Below, piece after piece: positions 5,834-5,858 of a DNA stretch of 5,858 nt. Positions within the stretch are counted from its first letter, which is position 1; each line of letters opens with the position of its first letter. A model generated the notes under the pieces. It was not told the DNA's origin. It was given only the letters and a program-made list of their open reading frames with translations, and made no database searches. The stretch is from contig JAHFMB010000005.1 of the NCBI GenBank assembly GCA_023269245.1, positions 1-5,858 on the forward strand, in the 5' to 3' direction. Origin of the DNA: Candidatus Tayloriibacteriota bacterium. GTDB lineage: Bacteria; Patescibacteriota; Minisyncoccia; Phycocordibacterales; PALSA-1337. The position numbers and the translations under genes were made by a program.

Positions 5834-5858
5834 ATGATAGAAACACGCAACCTCAAAA
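5834..5858 (+). CDS. Probable ABC transporter ATP-binding subunit, first 8 residues (runs off right edge)
   Basis: ATG at 5834, nine bases after the permease stop, opens a frame reading MIETRNLK up to the edge. This is the usual N-terminal beta strand of MacB/LolD-type ATPases (MIExxNLxKxY). The preceding permease lacks an ATPase domain, so an ATPase gene is expected exactly here. No Walker A or other catalytic motif lies within the window, so the assignment rests on the eight residues and gene order. The nearest AGGA is too far upstream to serve as a standard ribosome binding site; coupling to the permease is likely. Confidence 0.62.

Noticed and set aside
1..5858. Recoded UGA (glycine) as in some CPR lineages
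   Set aside because: All genes are full length under the standard code and end in TAA; no interrupted frame needs UGA readthrough.

Overview
The window reads as a piece of chromosome from a Candidate Phyla Radiation (Patescibacteria) bacterium, probably a Parcubacteria-type lineage. This is a judgement from protein style: a GAPDH with the VDGPS and VAGS motifs, an unusual dihydroorotate dehydrogenase with a Cys catalytic base, and an adaptor/FtsX permease/ATPase export cassette. No marker gene is present to fix the taxon. All five complete genes read through in the standard bacterial code and all end in TAA. Most starts have no clear Shine-Dalgarno sequence. I see no tRNA, rRNA, CRISPR array or insertion sequence.

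Layout, left to right. On the minus strand, a GAPDH gene (106-1137) is followed with zero spacing (TAAATG) by an unrecognised gene that leaves the left edge (1-105); a strong ribosome binding site for it lies inside the GAPDH 3' end. A 124-bp divergent intergenic region (1138-1261) carries promoter-like -10 elements for both directions. It also holds two oppositely oriented DnaA-box-like 9-mers, one perfect and one with a single mismatch, that bracket the GAPDH -10. On the plus strand, a compact self-contained unit encodes an unrecognised 184-residue protein (1262-1816) with a strongly basic helix, and it ends at a good intrinsic terminator (1837-1863). Convergent to it on the minus strand is a class-2-like dihydroorotate dehydrogenase (1875-2942). 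A 63-bp gap (2943-3005) then holds overlapping divergent promoters that share a near-symmetric -10. The right half is a plus-strand operon: a membrane-anchored HlyD/MacA-type adaptor (3006-4529), a MacB/FtsX-type permease (4568-5824), and the first eight codons of what is probably the ABC ATPase (5834-5858, cut by the edge).

Functionally the window mixes two central-metabolism genes (lower glycolysis, pyrimidine synthesis) with a MacA-MacB-like tripartite ABC module in which ATPase and permease are separate polypeptides. The points most worth a second look are the altered orotate-site residues of the dihydroorotate dehydrogenase, the DnaA-box pair at the GAPDH promoter, the large helical insert in the adaptor, and the orphan basic protein. 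There is no gene-free stretch above 300 bases.
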